Positions 52,861-63,200 are shown, counted from the stretch's first letter. The stretch: 64,000 nucleotides of DNA from Nonomuraea pusilla (GCF_900109355.1 NZ_FOBF01000012.1:62001-126000); one strand, 5' to 3'. Notes: a model not told the origin generated them from the letters alone. Numbers and translations: made by a program.

Positions 52861-53371
52861 GCGGCGTCTTTCTCGCCGCCTGGAGTGTGCACGCCCTGAT
52901 GTGCGCATTTCCTGGGGCGGGCGGGGGTGGTGTGCGTCGTGTCCGTGTCGCCCTGGCCCGGGTGCGGCGTCTTTCTTGTCGTCTGGGTGTGCACGCGCTG
53001 ATGTGCGCATTTCCTGGGGCGGGCGGGGGTGGTGTGCGTCGTGTCCGTGTCGCCCTGGCCCGGGTGCGGCGTCTTTCTTGTCGTCTGGGTGTGCACGCGC
53101 TGATGTGCGCATTTCCTGGGGCGGGCGGGGGTGGTGTGCGTCGTGTCCGTGTCGCCCTGGCCCGGGTGCGGCGCTTTCTTGTCGTCTGGGGTGTGCACGC
53201 CCTGATGTGCGCATTTCCTGGGGCGGGCACGGGCGGTGTCCGCCGTGTCCGTGCTGCCCTGGCCCGGGTGCGGCGCTTTTCTTGTCCTCTGGGTGTGGAG
53301 GTCCTGGTGCGTGCGCCTTCTGCGGTGAGTACTGGTACGACTGGCGGTCTGCGCCGCGTCTGAGCCCCCGG
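52861..53371. repeat. 102-bp tandem minisatellite, about five copies
   Basis: Units begin at GCGGCG at 52861, 52964, 53066, 53168 and 53270 (spacing 103, then 102). Copies 2 and 3 are almost identical, 1 and 4 slightly diverged, 5 decayed. 102 bp is 34 codons, so several frames stay open through the array on both strands, but the predicted peptides are compositionally odd and have no supported start. I see no spacers, so it is not a CRISPR. Confidence 0.85.
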
Positions 53372-54295
<924 letters not shown>

Positions 54296-54589
54296 ATGAG
54301 TGCCAGGGCGTTGGCGTTCGCGGCTTTCCTGCTGATCGGCTCGGGTGCTCTCACCGGCCTGCTCCCGGTCACCTCGGGCGGAGAAGGATGCGGGTCGGCT
54401 TTCGTCCAGGCCATGCCCGGCGAGTCTCCTTCCCCATTCGCCACCTTGGTGGAACAGAACAGCGCGGTGGGATGCGTGGACGTTCGTAACCTCGTGAGGA
54501 TTCCAGCGATAGTCCTCATGGCGGCCGGTGGTGCCACTCTTTGTGCCGCGGGTGCGGCTCGTTGGCGTATCAGTCTGGCCAGAGGCTAG
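54296..54589 (+). CDS. Small two-helix membrane protein, unknown
   Basis: A 97-residue protein with two hydrophobic segments (about residues 4-24 and 68-88) bracketing an external loop that holds two cysteines (EGCGSAF... and SAVGCVDV), which could form a disulphide. ATG at 54296 with GAAGGGG about 9 nt upstream. Function unknown. Confidence 0.6.
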   Translation: MSARALAFAAFLLIGSGALTGLLPVTSGGEGCGSAFVQAMPGESPSPFATLVEQNSAVGCVDVRNLVRIPAIVLMAAGGATLCAAGAARWRISLARG

Positions 54590-54602
54590 GAGGTCCCGCT
54601 GG

Positions 54603-54806
54603 GTGCGCCCCCTCCGGGATGTCGCGGCGCAGGTGGGCGAGGCGGTGGTGACGCTCGGGGTCGTTGCAGGAGGAGCCGGCGCGGCGGCTGACCGGGAGCG
54701 GCAGCGGATCGCTGAGCTTCACGAGCAGTGGGCCGCGGAGTGGGCGCGGCTGGACGTCGAGAAGGTCGACCGTCGTGGTTGGAGAACACCGGGAGCAGCG
54801 GAGGCA
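54603..54806 (+). pseudogene. Possible coding remnant
   Basis: One frame reads as a plausible helical protein (VAAQVGEAVVTLGVVAGGAGAAADRERQRIAELHEQWAAEW) with one hydrophobic segment, then loses coding character. It has no clear ribosome site or sensible C-terminus. It may be the remains of a small membrane protein or chance. Confidence 0.2.
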
Positions 54807-54871
54807 GGTCGGCCGTCGTCTCCGGGGTGGGCGGCGAGCGGAATCCGGTCAAGATCCAGATTTTGTCGGCG

Positions 54872-55729
54872 ATGGATGCTTGGCTGGATCAGGTGAACCA
54901 GCAAACCGAACTGACGCGCATCCGCGAGGTGTGCGTCGAACGCCTGGGAGATCATCTCGGGCCCCAGGTGGCCGCGCTTGCCAGACCCGGATTCGGCCTG
55001 GAGCCCGCCAGTGAGAACCGGCCGGCGACGGGACGATGCCGTCTGGGCGGCCCCGCCCTGATGGACCCGGGAACGCCGTGGCCGATGTACGACGATGATC
55101 TACCGCTCACTCTGTTCGCCGTCCTGGACGTCGACGCGCTGGCGCCGTGGCTTGGGGACTCGCTGCCCCGCCGGTTCGGTCTGCTCAACTTCTTCTGTCA
55201 CTACGCGATCCCCCACGGCTTCGAGCACCGCTATGTCGATCACCAGGATCCCGCCTACTGCCGCGTCGTTCCCGCTGATCCGGCCCGTGCCACGGAGGTC
55301 TCGGGGCCGTCGCCGGTGGCGGACGGCTTCACGCCGGTGCCGCTGCACGCCGACCCCTGCCTCGGGTTGCCGAACGTCCCTGCCGACGCGAGCCTGGAGC
55401 AGCTCATCGAGGAGTTCGGCCTCGACCCAGGGCCCGACCTTCGCAGCCTGGGGGATCCCGAAGAGAGTGTTCTGGGACCGGAGTGGTTCGACGCGTGGCC
55501 TCCGGGCGAGGGCTACTATCCGGCGGCCATGCACGACGATCAGGCCTTCGGGTGGCTGCTGAACACCGACCAGCTCTCGTCGGACGGGCACACCCACCTG
55601 CTCCGGATCTCCAGCAACCTCGGAGAGTGGGAGTTCTCCGAAGGAGGAGCCGTGCTGTTCGTCATTCCCACCGAAGCCCTCCGTGACGGCGACCTTTCCC
55701 AGGCGTTCATCGAAGCGGACATGTGGTAG
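54872..55729 (+). CDS. DUF1963 (YwqG-like) protein
   Basis: A 285-residue protein that fits DUF1963: GRCRLGGPALMDPGTPWP near residue 52, PLTLFAVLDVDALAP, the LLNFFCHYAIPHGFE strand, YCRVVPADP, and the C-terminal GEWEFSEGGAVLFVIPTEALRDGDLSQAFIEADMW. Usual length is 260-300, so it is complete from the ATG at 54872, although no good ribosome site precedes it. YwqG-type proteins have no established activity; many occur near toxin or immunity genes. Confidence 0.75.
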   Translation: MDAWLDQVNQQTELTRIREVCVERLGDHLGPQVAALARPGFGLEPASENRPATGRCRLGGPALMDPGTPWPMYDDDLPLTLFAVLDVDALAPWLGDSLPRRFGLLNFFCHYAIPHGFEHRYVDHQDPAYCRVVPADPARATEVSGPSPVADGFTPVPLHADPCLGLPNVPADASLEQLIEEFGLDPGPDLRSLGDPEESVLGPEWFDAWPPGEGYYPAAMHDDQAFGWLLNTDQLSSDGHTHLLRISSNLGEWEFSEGGAVLFVIPTEALRDGDLSQAFIEADMW

Positions 55730-55834
55730 CGCCTGTTGTGCGCTCGCGCCGTCTTCGGTCCGATCGACGCGGCCAAGGCCACGACCGGCTTGTCCGGAAC
55801 GAACCACACCCCGAGCCCGGGCGCCCGTCTCCAG

Positions 55835-55896
55835 GCGGTCGCCTTGGTGGGGTGGCTACGGGGTTCTGGGTGCGGCGGTCACCTTGGTGGGGTGGC
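55835..55896. repeat. 40-nt-period duplication spanning the stop of the DUF1023 gene
   Basis: A 22-nt unit occurs at 55835-55856 and again at 55875-55896 with one difference. The minus-strand stop (TAG, 55858-55856) touches the downstream copy, so the 3' end of the hydrolase gene has been copied past its stop. Confidence 0.65.
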
Positions 55897-56758
55897 CGAG
55901 GGTGATCCAGGTGAGGTTGCGTAAGGAAGGGGTGCCGGGGGTGAAGTAGTCGCTGTGGCCGCCTGCTCCCGCGTCGAAGTGGCGTGCTCCGAAGCCCGGG
56001 CTCATCGGGTCGGTGCCGAAGCCGACCGGGCCGATCCTGGTGTGCGGGACGAACCGGATCCAGTCGTTCTGCCCCCGGGCCGCCCACACCCTGAGGGCGC
56101 TTCCTTGTACGGCTGCTCCGGTGGCGGCTGCGACGGCCCTTCGGGGCGTGCCGGCCGATGCGGTGAGAGCGGCGCGGGCGTCGATGCGCGAGCCGGTCGT
56201 GGCCGGCGGGCGGTCGCCCGAGGAACGCTGCTCGGCGGGGGAGCCGGCGAGGTCGGCGGCGGTGCGGGCCCCGCCGAGGCCCGGGCTGCCGAAGACCGCC
56301 AGGTCGGAGACGGGCAGGCCCGGCGCGGCGGCGGCGCACAGGACCGAGCCGTAGCTGTGGCAGAGCAGCGCGATGGGCGCGGCCGTGTGCCGGCGCAGGT
56401 CGTGCACCGTCCGGCGGAGCTCGCGGGCGCCCTCGACGGCCGCGCTGGAGGTGAGCGCGCCGAAGCTCCACGTGGCAGGCGCGTCGTAGCCCAGCCACGC
56501 GACCACCGCCAGCCGGGTGCCCGGGGAGAGCCTGGCAGCCTGGGCCAGCAGCGCTCGGGCGGCGCCGCCCGGACGTCTCGCGCTGTTCTCGAACGTCGCC
56601 GCCGTGGTGTCGGCGCCGGGCACGATGACGGCCACCCGGTCGGCCGAGGCCAGGTCGGCGCCGTACACCTTGATCATCCGCCCGGACGCCTGGGCGGGAG
56701 TCATCAGGACGACGGCGGCGCCCGCCAGGACGGTGGTGATCGCGAGCTTCTTCAGCAT
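55856..56758 (-). CDS. Secreted DUF1023 alpha/beta hydrolase
   Basis: A 300-residue protein with a Sec signal peptide (MLKKLAITTVLAGAAVVLMTPAQA). VAVIVPGADTTAATF near residue 43, WLGYDAP near 88, the nucleophile elbow CHSYGSVLC near 135, FGSPGLG and late NDWIRF and AGGHSDYF (His) form the catalytic set of DUF1023 hydrolases. The GHSYGS Gly is Cys here. Function unknown. ATG at 56758. Confidence 0.85.
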   Translation of the reverse strand: MLKKLAITTVLAGAAVVLMTPAQASGRMIKVYGADLASADRVAVIVPGADTTAATFENSARRPGGAARALLAQAARLSPGTRLAVVAWLGYDAPATWSFGALTSSAAVEGARELRRTVHDLRRHTAAPIALLCHSYGSVLCAAAAPGLPVSDLAVFGSPGLGGARTAADLAGSPAEQRSSGDRPPATTGSRIDARAALTASAGTPRRAVAAATGAAVQGSALRVWAARGQNDWIRFVPHTRIGPVGFGTDPMSPGFGARHFDAGAGGHSDYFTPGTPSLRNLTWITLGHPTKVTAAPRTP

Positions 56759-57074
56759 GCGCCAGAACCTACGGAAGCGGCCCTGTCACCCGCGTCACCG
56801 CACGGTCTGAACTTCTCTGTCATACCGGGGGGTGACGCCGTCTGCCCTGGGCGTGATCCGGCCGGCCCCAGGTGGTGAGGGGGCGCGTCGAGAAGTCCGG
56901 GCAGCGGTGCTGGCTGCGGGTCACCGGGGCAGTGGTCAGCGGCCTGGGCTGAGTGCTGTGAGGTAGAGGCGGGGTCGGGGCAGCGGCCTGGGCTGCGCCT
57001 GGGTGATGTGAGGCGGGGCTGGGGCGGCGGCCTGGGTCGCGGGGGGTAGTGGCAGGCGGGCGCGGGCGCCGAGG
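56759..57074. other. Intergenic stretch with degenerate GCGGCCTGGG repeats
   Basis: No gene recognised. Three imperfect units built around AGCGGCCTGGGCTG lie between about 56938 and 57040, roughly 45-50 nt apart. Between them GTGATGTGAGG/GCTGTGAGG is also repeated. The promoter of the DUF1023 gene should lie in the first 100 bases. Confidence 0.4.
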
Positions 57075-58436
57075 TCAGCGGGTGTAGCGGTGTTTGGCGC
57101 CCGGCGGGAAGTAGTCGGGGTCGCCGGATTCGCGGAGCCGGATGAGGGGCGTCTGCTGGCGCGGCGGCACGTACGCGGCGAACTCGCTGTTCAGCCGCAG
57201 CAACTGCCCGAGGATGGACTCGCCAATGGTGTGCGCGATCTCGTCGGACGGCTTCTCGCCGGGCATCAGCTCCACCGTCACCATGAGGTGCGGGTCGTGG
57301 CGGGTGTCCTTCACCACCTCCGTCACGAACTTGCCGGTCACCAGCCCGCTGACCTGGGGCTGCTCCAGGCCGACCGCGACGTTCTCCGGGTACACGTTCG
57401 CCCCGTAGTAGGACACGATGTCGTGGGAGCGGCCGAAGACATACACGAAGGGACGTTCCGGGCTGGACGTGGAGGGCTCGAAGCCGTGTCCGCGCACGAA
57501 GGCCAGCATCTCGTCGTACGGGACGACGCCGCCCTCGTCGGCGATGTGGTAGCGGATCAGCGGCACCCCGTTGTCGCCGGAGAACAGCAGCGTGCCCTCG
57601 TGCTCCTCGAAGAAGCGGATGTCCGGGTCGTACTGGACGAGGGTGGGCAGCCGGGGCTCGCCGAACAGTTCCTTGGCGGTGTCGGGACGTTCCGCCAGGA
57701 AGTGGCGGATCTCGATCGACAGCGGGGTCTCGTTGCCGAGGATCCCGGCGTCGGCGGTGCCGTACAGGGAGGCGATGCCGTGGACGGGGTCGTCGATCCC
57801 GGCGCGCGCGGCGACCAGGGCGCGCCACTCCTCGCTGAACACCTCGCCCGCCGTGACGATCTTCACGTTCCACTCGTGCCAGGGGAGGTCCTCGGTGTCG
57901 ATGACGTTCTTCAGGTACGGCGGGTAGCCCATCAGGACGACCTGGTCGAAGTAGGGCGCGAGCTCGGGGAGGATGCGGCGGATCTCCCTGCGGTTGGTGC
58001 CGGGCGCGACGGCGGTGATGGGGTAGCCGCGTTCGGCGAGGTGGCGGCAGCAGTTGAGCGTGAACAGGCCGCCCACCCAGGTGCCGAGGGAGAAGCAGAC
58101 GACGGCCAGGGTGCGGCGTTCGTGCGCGGAGAAGGTGCCGCGGAACACCTCCTCGAAGCGGTCGGCGATCATCCGCTCGTCGGAGGCCGAGCGCGGCCAG
58201 AACGACGGCACGCCGGTCGAGCCGGACGACACCGCGATGATGTCGCCCATCACGCCGTGCCGGCACAGCTGGGGCAGGGGGTGGCGGCGGGTGTAGCCCT
58301 CCTTGGTGGTCATGGGCAGCCGTACGAAATCCTGAAATGTCCGGACGTTGGCGGGATCGATGTGGTTCTCCGCCAGGAACGCCCGATAGGCGGGAACCGT
58401 GCGCGCCACGTCGTGGAAGAGATCGACCGGGTTCAT
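57075..58436 (-). CDS. PaaK-like adenylate-forming enzyme (phenylacetate-CoA ligase family)
   Basis: A 453-residue ANL-superfamily enzyme. The P-loop is VSSGSTGVPSFWPRS (about residues 69-83), MTAGEVF-like VTAGEVFSEEW lies near 195, YGTADAGILGNE near 225, and RYHIADEGG...FGRSHDIVSYYGANVYPENV contains the A8 region. It is PaaK-like but does not sit in a phenylacetate cluster, so the acid is unknown. ATG at 58436. Confidence 0.82.
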   Translation of the reverse strand: MNPVDLFHDVARTVPAYRAFLAENHIDPANVRTFQDFVRLPMTTKEGYTRRHPLPQLCRHGVMGDIIAVSSGSTGVPSFWPRSASDERMIADRFEEVFRGTFSAHERRTLAVVCFSLGTWVGGLFTLNCCRHLAERGYPITAVAPGTNRREIRRILPELAPYFDQVVLMGYPPYLKNVIDTEDLPWHEWNVKIVTAGEVFSEEWRALVAARAGIDDPVHGIASLYGTADAGILGNETPLSIEIRHFLAERPDTAKELFGEPRLPTLVQYDPDIRFFEEHEGTLLFSGDNGVPLIRYHIADEGGVVPYDEMLAFVRGHGFEPSTSSPERPFVYVFGRSHDIVSYYGANVYPENVAVGLEQPQVSGLVTGKFVTEVVKDTRHDPHLMVTVELMPGEKPSDEIAHTIGESILGQLLRLNSEFAAYVPPRQQTPLIRLRESGDPDYFPPGAKHRYTR

Positions 58437-58490
58437 CAGCCGACTGTACGACCCGGCGGTCGCCCGGGGAATGCCCCACGCCCCGGCCCG

Positions 58491-59150
58491 TCAGCCGCCG
58501 GGACGCACGAGGCCCGTCTCGTACGCGTACACGATGGCCTGCGCCCGGTCGCGCAGCCCCAGCTTGCTGAGCACCCGCCCCACGTGCGTCTTGACCGTCT
58601 GCTCCGCCACCACCAGCCGTGCGGCGATCTCCTGGTTCGACAGCGCCTGCGCCATCAGCGTGAGCACCTCGGTCTCGCGCTCGGTCAGCCCCTCGGCGCG
58701 CCTGACGGGGGGACGGGGCCCGCCCATCCTGGCGAACTCGTCGATGAGCCGCCTGGTGACGCCGGGAGAGATGAGCGCGTCGCCCGCCGCCACGACCCGC
58801 ACCGCCTCGGCGAGCTGGGCCGCGGACGCGTCCTTGAGCAGGAACCCACTGGCGCCCGCGCGCAGCGCCTCGTAGACGTAGTCGTCGAGGTCGAACGTGG
58901 TCAGGATGAGCACCCTCGGCGCCGGCCCGTGGCGGCCGGACAGCAGCTCCCTGGTGGCTTCGAGCCCGTTCATGACCGGCATGCGGATGTCCATGAGCAC
59001 CACGTCGGGGCGCAGCTCGGCGGCGCGCAGCAGCGCCTCGCGCCCGTCGGCCGCCTCGCCGGCCACCTCGATGTCGGGCTGGCTGCTCAGGAAGACGGTG
59101 AACCCGGTGCGCACCATCCCCTGGTCGTCGGCTATCAGCACCCTGATCAA
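58491..59150 (-). CDS. NarL/FixJ-family response regulator
   Basis: A 219-residue regulator with receiver domain (IADDQGMVRTGF; phospho-Asp in VLMDIRMPVMNG near 55; LLKDAS lysine) and a LuxR-type helix-turn-helix (LTERETEVLTLMAQALSNQEIAARLVVAEQTVKTHVGRVLSKL). The likely start is TTG at 59150, which overlaps the kinase stop as TTGA and leaves the family-typical IRVLIADD; a GTG three codons on is the alternative. Partner of the 59147-60613 kinase. Confidence 0.9.
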   Translation of the reverse strand: MIRVLIADDQGMVRTGFTVFLSSQPDIEVAGEAADGREALLRAAELRPDVVLMDIRMPVMNGLEATRELLSGRHGPAPRVLILTTFDLDDYVYEALRAGASGFLLKDASAAQLAEAVRVVAAGDALISPGVTRRLIDEFARMGGPRPPVRRAEGLTERETEVLTLMAQALSNQEIAARLVVAEQTVKTHVGRVLSKLGLRDRAQAIVYAYETGLVRPGG

Positions 59151-60613
59151 GCGCTCTCCCTCTCCTCGGCCGAACCGGCGGAAGCGGCGGAACCGGCGGA
59201 ACCCCCGGCCGAACCCTGGACCGGCAGCACGGCGTGCACCTCGAACCCCCCGCGCGGGAGCGGCCCCGCGTCGAGCGCGCCGCCGAGCAGCGCGACGCGT
59301 TCGCGCATGCCGACGAGGCCGTGCCCGGCGCCGGGACCGGACCCGGAACGCGAGCCGGGCCCGTTCACGACGCGCAGGCGCACGCTGCGGGCGTCGCGGG
59401 CGATGCCCACGGCGACGTCGCTGCCCGGCGCGTGGCGCATCGCGTTGCTCAGCGACTCCTGCACGATCCGGTACGCCGACAGGCTGACCGCGGGCGGCAG
59501 CCCCTCGAGCGCGCCGGACCGCCCGACCCGTACGGACAGGCCCGCCGAGCGGGCGTGGGCGACCAGCTCGTCGAGGCGGTCGAGCCCGGGCTGCGGCGCG
59601 GTGTCGGTGCGGCCGTGCTGGTCGCGCAGGACGCCCAGGACCTGGCGCAGCTCGGCGATGGCCTCCAGCGACAGGCGCCTGATGCCGCCGAGCCCCGCCT
59701 CCAGCACGGCCGGGTCGCCGGACGCCTGCATCGGCACCGCCTCGGCCTGGATCGCGATGACGGACAGGTGGTGGGCGACGACGTCGTGCAGCTCGCGGGC
59801 GATCCTGGCCCGCTCCTCCAGCACCATCTGGGCGCCCTCGGCCTGCCGGGTGCGGCGTTCCTCCTCGACGAGCCTGGCGGTGGCCAGGCGCCGCGCCCGT
59901 ACGTTGTGGCCGAACAGCACGACCCCGCCGGTGACCACGGCGACCAGCGGCCCCGAACCGGGGTGGACGATCCAGGCGGTCAGGACGGTGATGACCCAGA
60001 TGCCGAGTGAGGCGCCGCCGGGGGCCCGGGCGGCGGCGGAGTACAGGACGAGGAGGTACATGAGGATCGCCGTGACGGGGTACGGCGCGTCGCGGGGCGT
60101 GTCTCGCGCGGTGGCGGTGACCCACAGGACGAGGGGCAGCAGCGCGGCCGCCAGGCGCCAGGCGGCGAGCGGCCCGCGGTGGCGCAGGACGAGGGGCAGG
60201 GCGCACCCAGCGGCCGCCGCGTACGCGAGCAGCAGGGGGTGGGGCGCGTCGAAGCGGGCGGGGGAGCTCCCGAACCAGCCGGCCAGCAGGTTGACGGTCG
60301 AGGCGAAGAGGATCGCGGCCAGGAGGGTGTCGGCGACCTGGACCAGGTGGAAGGTGCCGAACGGCAGCACGCGCAGGAAGCGCGGCACCCGGAACGTCAG
60401 GCGGCTCGCGGGCGGCGGCGGGTCGGGGGCGGCGGCGTACAGCGCGAGCGCGAAGGGCGCCACGATCGCCGCCGCGACGCCGCGCACCGTCACCGGCCGG
60501 TGCCGCCAGGGCCGGCGAGGCCGGCGCCCGCCCGCACCCGCTGCTCCCGCGCCGCGCCGCCGGGCGGGGCGCGCGCCGCTCCCGGGACCGGGCTCGTGCT
60601 GCGGGGTGATCAC
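59147..60613 (-). CDS. NarL-type sensor histidine kinase (HisKA_3)
   Basis: A 488-residue kinase with about five or six membrane segments in the first half and the H-box ERARIARELHDVVAHHLSVIAIQAEAV. The ATPase domain shows SLSAYRIVQESLSNAMRHAPGS and GPGAGHGLVGMRERVALLGG. A Ser/Ala/Gly-rich tail (GSAGGSAGSAASAGSAEE) ends the protein. GTG 60613 is the preferred start; the ATG at 60649 is an in-frame alternative. Divergent from lon; no sign that it shares the HAIR element. Confidence 0.88.
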   Translation of the reverse strand: MITPQHEPGPGSGARPARRRGAGAAGAGGRRPRRPWRHRPVTVRGVAAAIVAPFALALYAAAPDPPPPASRLTFRVPRFLRVLPFGTFHLVQVADTLLAAILFASTVNLLAGWFGSSPARFDAPHPLLLAYAAAAGCALPLVLRHRGPLAAWRLAAALLPLVLWVTATARDTPRDAPYPVTAILMYLLVLYSAAARAPGGASLGIWVITVLTAWIVHPGSGPLVAVVTGGVVLFGHNVRARRLATARLVEEERRTRQAEGAQMVLEERARIARELHDVVAHHLSVIAIQAEAVPMQASGDPAVLEAGLGGIRRLSLEAIAELRQVLGVLRDQHGRTDTAPQPGLDRLDELVAHARSAGLSVRVGRSGALEGLPPAVSLSAYRIVQESLSNAMRHAPGSDVAVGIARDARSVRLRVVNGPGSRSGSGPGAGHGLVGMRERVALLGGALDAGPLPRGGFEVHAVLPVQGSAGGSAGSAASAGSAEERESA

Positions 60614-60756
60614 GACGCCAAGCCTACGAGCGAGCCCGCCTCCCGGCATCGGACCGGGGTCTGATCCCGCCGATCCCCCTCAGGTAGTGCTTACACCATT
60701 ACGATCGCCCTGAGCGAACACAGGCAGACTTGGGAACAACGCCGGGCTCCAATGAA

Positions 60757-60775
60757 TTGAGTCGGTATAACTCAA
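60757..60775. promoter_or_regulatory. HAIR element (HspR operator) in the lon promoter
   Basis: TTGAGT (60757-60762), 7-nt spacer, ACTCAA (60770-60775): a perfect inverted repeat matching the core of the HspR consensus CTTGAGT-N7-ACTCAAG. TATAAC at 60766-60771 inside it can act as the -10 box, so binding would block transcription. lon is a known HspR target in Streptomyces. Confidence 0.85.
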
Positions 60776-60790
60776 CCCTTTGGAGTTCGC

Positions 60791-63151
60791 ATGAGTGAGA
60801 GCCTGACCCTCCCGGTCCTGCCGCTGGACGACGCGGTGGTCCTGCCGGGCATGGTGGTCCCGCTGGACCTGTCCGACTCCGAGGTGCGGGCCGCGATCGA
60901 CGCCGCACGCGCATCCGGTGGCAACAAGCCGCGGGTCCTCCTCGTTCCCCGGATCGACGGCCGCTACGGCGCCGTCGGCGTCCAGGCCGTCGTCGAGCAG
61001 GTGGGGAGGCTTCCCGGCGGCGAGCCCGCCGCCGTGGTCCGCGGCGTCGGCCGGGCGCGCGTCGGCACCGGCACGACCGGGCCCGGCGCCGCCCTGTGGG
61101 TCGAGGCCATCGCGGTCGACCCCGTGCCCGCCGGGGAGCGCGCCCAGGAGCTGGCCAAGGAGTACAAGGGCCTGGCCACCACGATCTTGCAGAAGCGCGG
61201 CGCCTGGCAGGTGATCGACCAGGTCAACCAGCTCGACGACCCGTCGGTGCTGGCCGACAGCTCCGGCTACACCCCGTGGCTGTCCACCGCGCAGAAGGTG
61301 GAGCTGCTGGAGTCCCCCGACCCGGCCGACCGGCTGGCCAAGCTGATCGAGTGGTCGCGCGAGCACCTCGCCGAGCTGGACGTCGCCGAGACGATCCGCA
61401 AGGACGTCCAGGAGGGCATGGAGAAGCAGCAGCGCGAGTTCCTGCTGCGTCAGCAGCTCGCGGCGGTCCGCAAGGAGCTGAAGGAGCTCAACGGCGACAC
61501 GGCCGAGTCCGAGGAGGAGGACTACCGGGCCCGTGTCGAGGCCGCCGACCTGCCGGAGAAGGTGCGCGAGGCCGCGCTCAAGGAGGTCGACAAGCTGGAG
61601 CGCACCTCCGAGCAGTCGCCCGAGACCGGCTGGATCCGCACCTGGCTCGACACCGTCCTCGACCTGCCGTGGAACGTCCGCACCGAGGACAACTACGACA
61701 TCGACGGCGCGCGTGCCGTGCTGAACGCCGACCACACCGGCCTCGACGACGTGAAGGACCGCGTCATCGAGCACCTGGCCGTGCGCAGGCGCCGCCAGGA
61801 GAAGGGCCTCGGCGTGGTGGGCGGCCGCCGCAGCGGCGCCGTGCTCGCCCTGGCCGGCCCTCCCGGCGTCGGCAAGACCTCGCTGGGCGAGTCGGTGGCC
61901 CGCGCCATGGGGCGCAAGTTCGTCAGGGTGGCGCTGGGCGGCGTCCGCGACGAGGCGGAGATCCGCGGGCACCGGCGCACCTACGTCGGCGCGCTGCCAG
62001 GCCGCATCGTCCGCGCGATCCGCGAGGCGGGCTCGATGAACCCGGTCGTCCTGCTCGACGAGGTCGACAAGGTCGGCGCCGACTACCGCGGCGACCCCAC
62101 GGCGGCGCTGCTGGAGGTGCTCGACCCGGCGCAGAACCACACGTTCCGCGACCACTACCTGGAGGTCGAGCTCGACCTGTCGGACGTGCTCTTCCTCGCC
62201 ACGGCCAACGTCCTGGAGGCCATCCCCGGGCCGCTGCTCGACCGCATGGAGGTCGTCACGCTCGACGGCTACACCGAGGACGAGAAGGTCGCCATCGCCC
62301 GTGACCACCTGGTGCCCAAGCAGCTCTCGCTGGCCGGCTTCGCCGAGGGCGAGGTCGTCGTCGAGGAGGACGCGCTGCGCAGGATGGCCACCGAGTACAC
62401 CAGGGAGGCCGGGGTCCGGTCGCTGGAGCGCTCGATCGCCAGGATCATGCGCAAGGCGGCCGCCAAGGACGACGTGCCGGTGACCGTGTCCGCCGACACC
62501 CTGGTCGAGTACCTCGGACGGCCGAGGTTCGTGCCCGAGTCGTCGCTGCCGGAGTCGAAGCAGCGCACCTCGGTGCCCGGCGTGGCGACCGGCCTGGCGG
62601 TGACGGGCGCGGGCGGCGACGTCCTGTACGTGGAGGCGTCGCTGGCCGACCCGGAGACGGGCGACACAGGGCTCACGCTCACCGGGCAGCTCGGCGACGT
62701 GATGAAGGAGTCCGCGCGGATCGCGCTGTCCTACCTGCGCTCCCACGGCGCGGAGCTGGAGCTGCCCGTCACCGCGCTGAAGGACCGCATGGTGCACGTC
62801 CACTTCCCCGCGGGCGCCGTCCCGAAGGACGGCCCCTCGGCGGGCGTGACGCTCACGACCGCGCTGGCCTCGCTCCTGTCGGGCCGCCTGGTCCGCTCGG
62901 ACGTCGCCATGACCGGCGAGATCTCGCTGACCGGCCGGGTGCTGCCCATCGGCGGCGTGAAGCAGAAGCTGCTCGCCGCGCACCGGGCGGGCATCACCAC
63001 GGTGCTCATCCCGGCCCGCAACGAGCCGGACCTGGACGACGTGCCCGAGGCGGTGCGCAATGAGCTGACCATCCACCCGGTCAGCGACGTGCGCGAGGTC
63101 CTCGACATCGCCCTCGCCCCGGCTCAGGTGTCCTCGACGGTCGCGGCCTGA
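60791..63151 (+). CDS. lon: ATP-dependent protease Lon
   Basis: A 786-residue Lon protease. The N-terminal substrate-binding domain spans about residues 8-200, with a coiled helix (KDVQEGMEKQQREFLLRQQLAAVRKELKEL) near 202-232. The AAA+ domain has Walker A GPPGVGKTS near 357 and Walker B VVLLDEVDK near 419. The protease domain has Ser683 (KDGPSAGV) and Lys726 (GGVKQK). It degrades misfolded and regulatory proteins. ATG at 60791 behind TGGAG. Preceded by a HAIR element and followed by a strong hairpin. Confidence 0.95.
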   Translation: MSESLTLPVLPLDDAVVLPGMVVPLDLSDSEVRAAIDAARASGGNKPRVLLVPRIDGRYGAVGVQAVVEQVGRLPGGEPAAVVRGVGRARVGTGTTGPGAALWVEAIAVDPVPAGERAQELAKEYKGLATTILQKRGAWQVIDQVNQLDDPSVLADSSGYTPWLSTAQKVELLESPDPADRLAKLIEWSREHLAELDVAETIRKDVQEGMEKQQREFLLRQQLAAVRKELKELNGDTAESEEEDYRARVEAADLPEKVREAALKEVDKLERTSEQSPETGWIRTWLDTVLDLPWNVRTEDNYDIDGARAVLNADHTGLDDVKDRVIEHLAVRRRRQEKGLGVVGGRRSGAVLALAGPPGVGKTSLGESVARAMGRKFVRVALGGVRDEAEIRGHRRTYVGALPGRIVRAIREAGSMNPVVLLDEVDKVGADYRGDPTAALLEVLDPAQNHTFRDHYLEVELDLSDVLFLATANVLEAIPGPLLDRMEVVTLDGYTEDEKVAIARDHLVPKQLSLAGFAEGEVVVEEDALRRMATEYTREAGVRSLERSIARIMRKAAAKDDVPVTVSADTLVEYLGRPRFVPESSLPESKQRTSVPGVATGLAVTGAGGDVLYVEASLADPETGDTGLTLTGQLGDVMKESARIALSYLRSHGAELELPVTALKDRMVHVHFPAGAVPKDGPSAGVTLTTALASLLSGRLVRSDVAMTGEISLTGRVLPIGGVKQKLLAAHRAGITTVLIPARNEPDLDDVPEAVRNELTIHPVSDVREVLDIALAPAQVSSTVAA

Positions 63152-63168
63152 CCCGCGCGCCGTCCGGC

Positions 63169-63200
63169 TCCCCCCACCGCGCTCAGCCGCGGTGGGGGGA
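63169..63200 (+). terminator. Rho-independent-type hairpin after lon
   Basis: A perfect 13-bp stem, 63169-63181 pairing with 63188-63200, with loop CTCAGC, 18 nt after the lon stop. A 24-nt-period direct repeat (CCGCGCTGTCAGGGGT at 63202 and 63226) follows. Confidence 0.75.

Noticed and set aside
52861..53371. CRISPR array
   Set aside because: Copies adjoin directly without unique spacers, the unit is 102 bp, and no cas genes are present.
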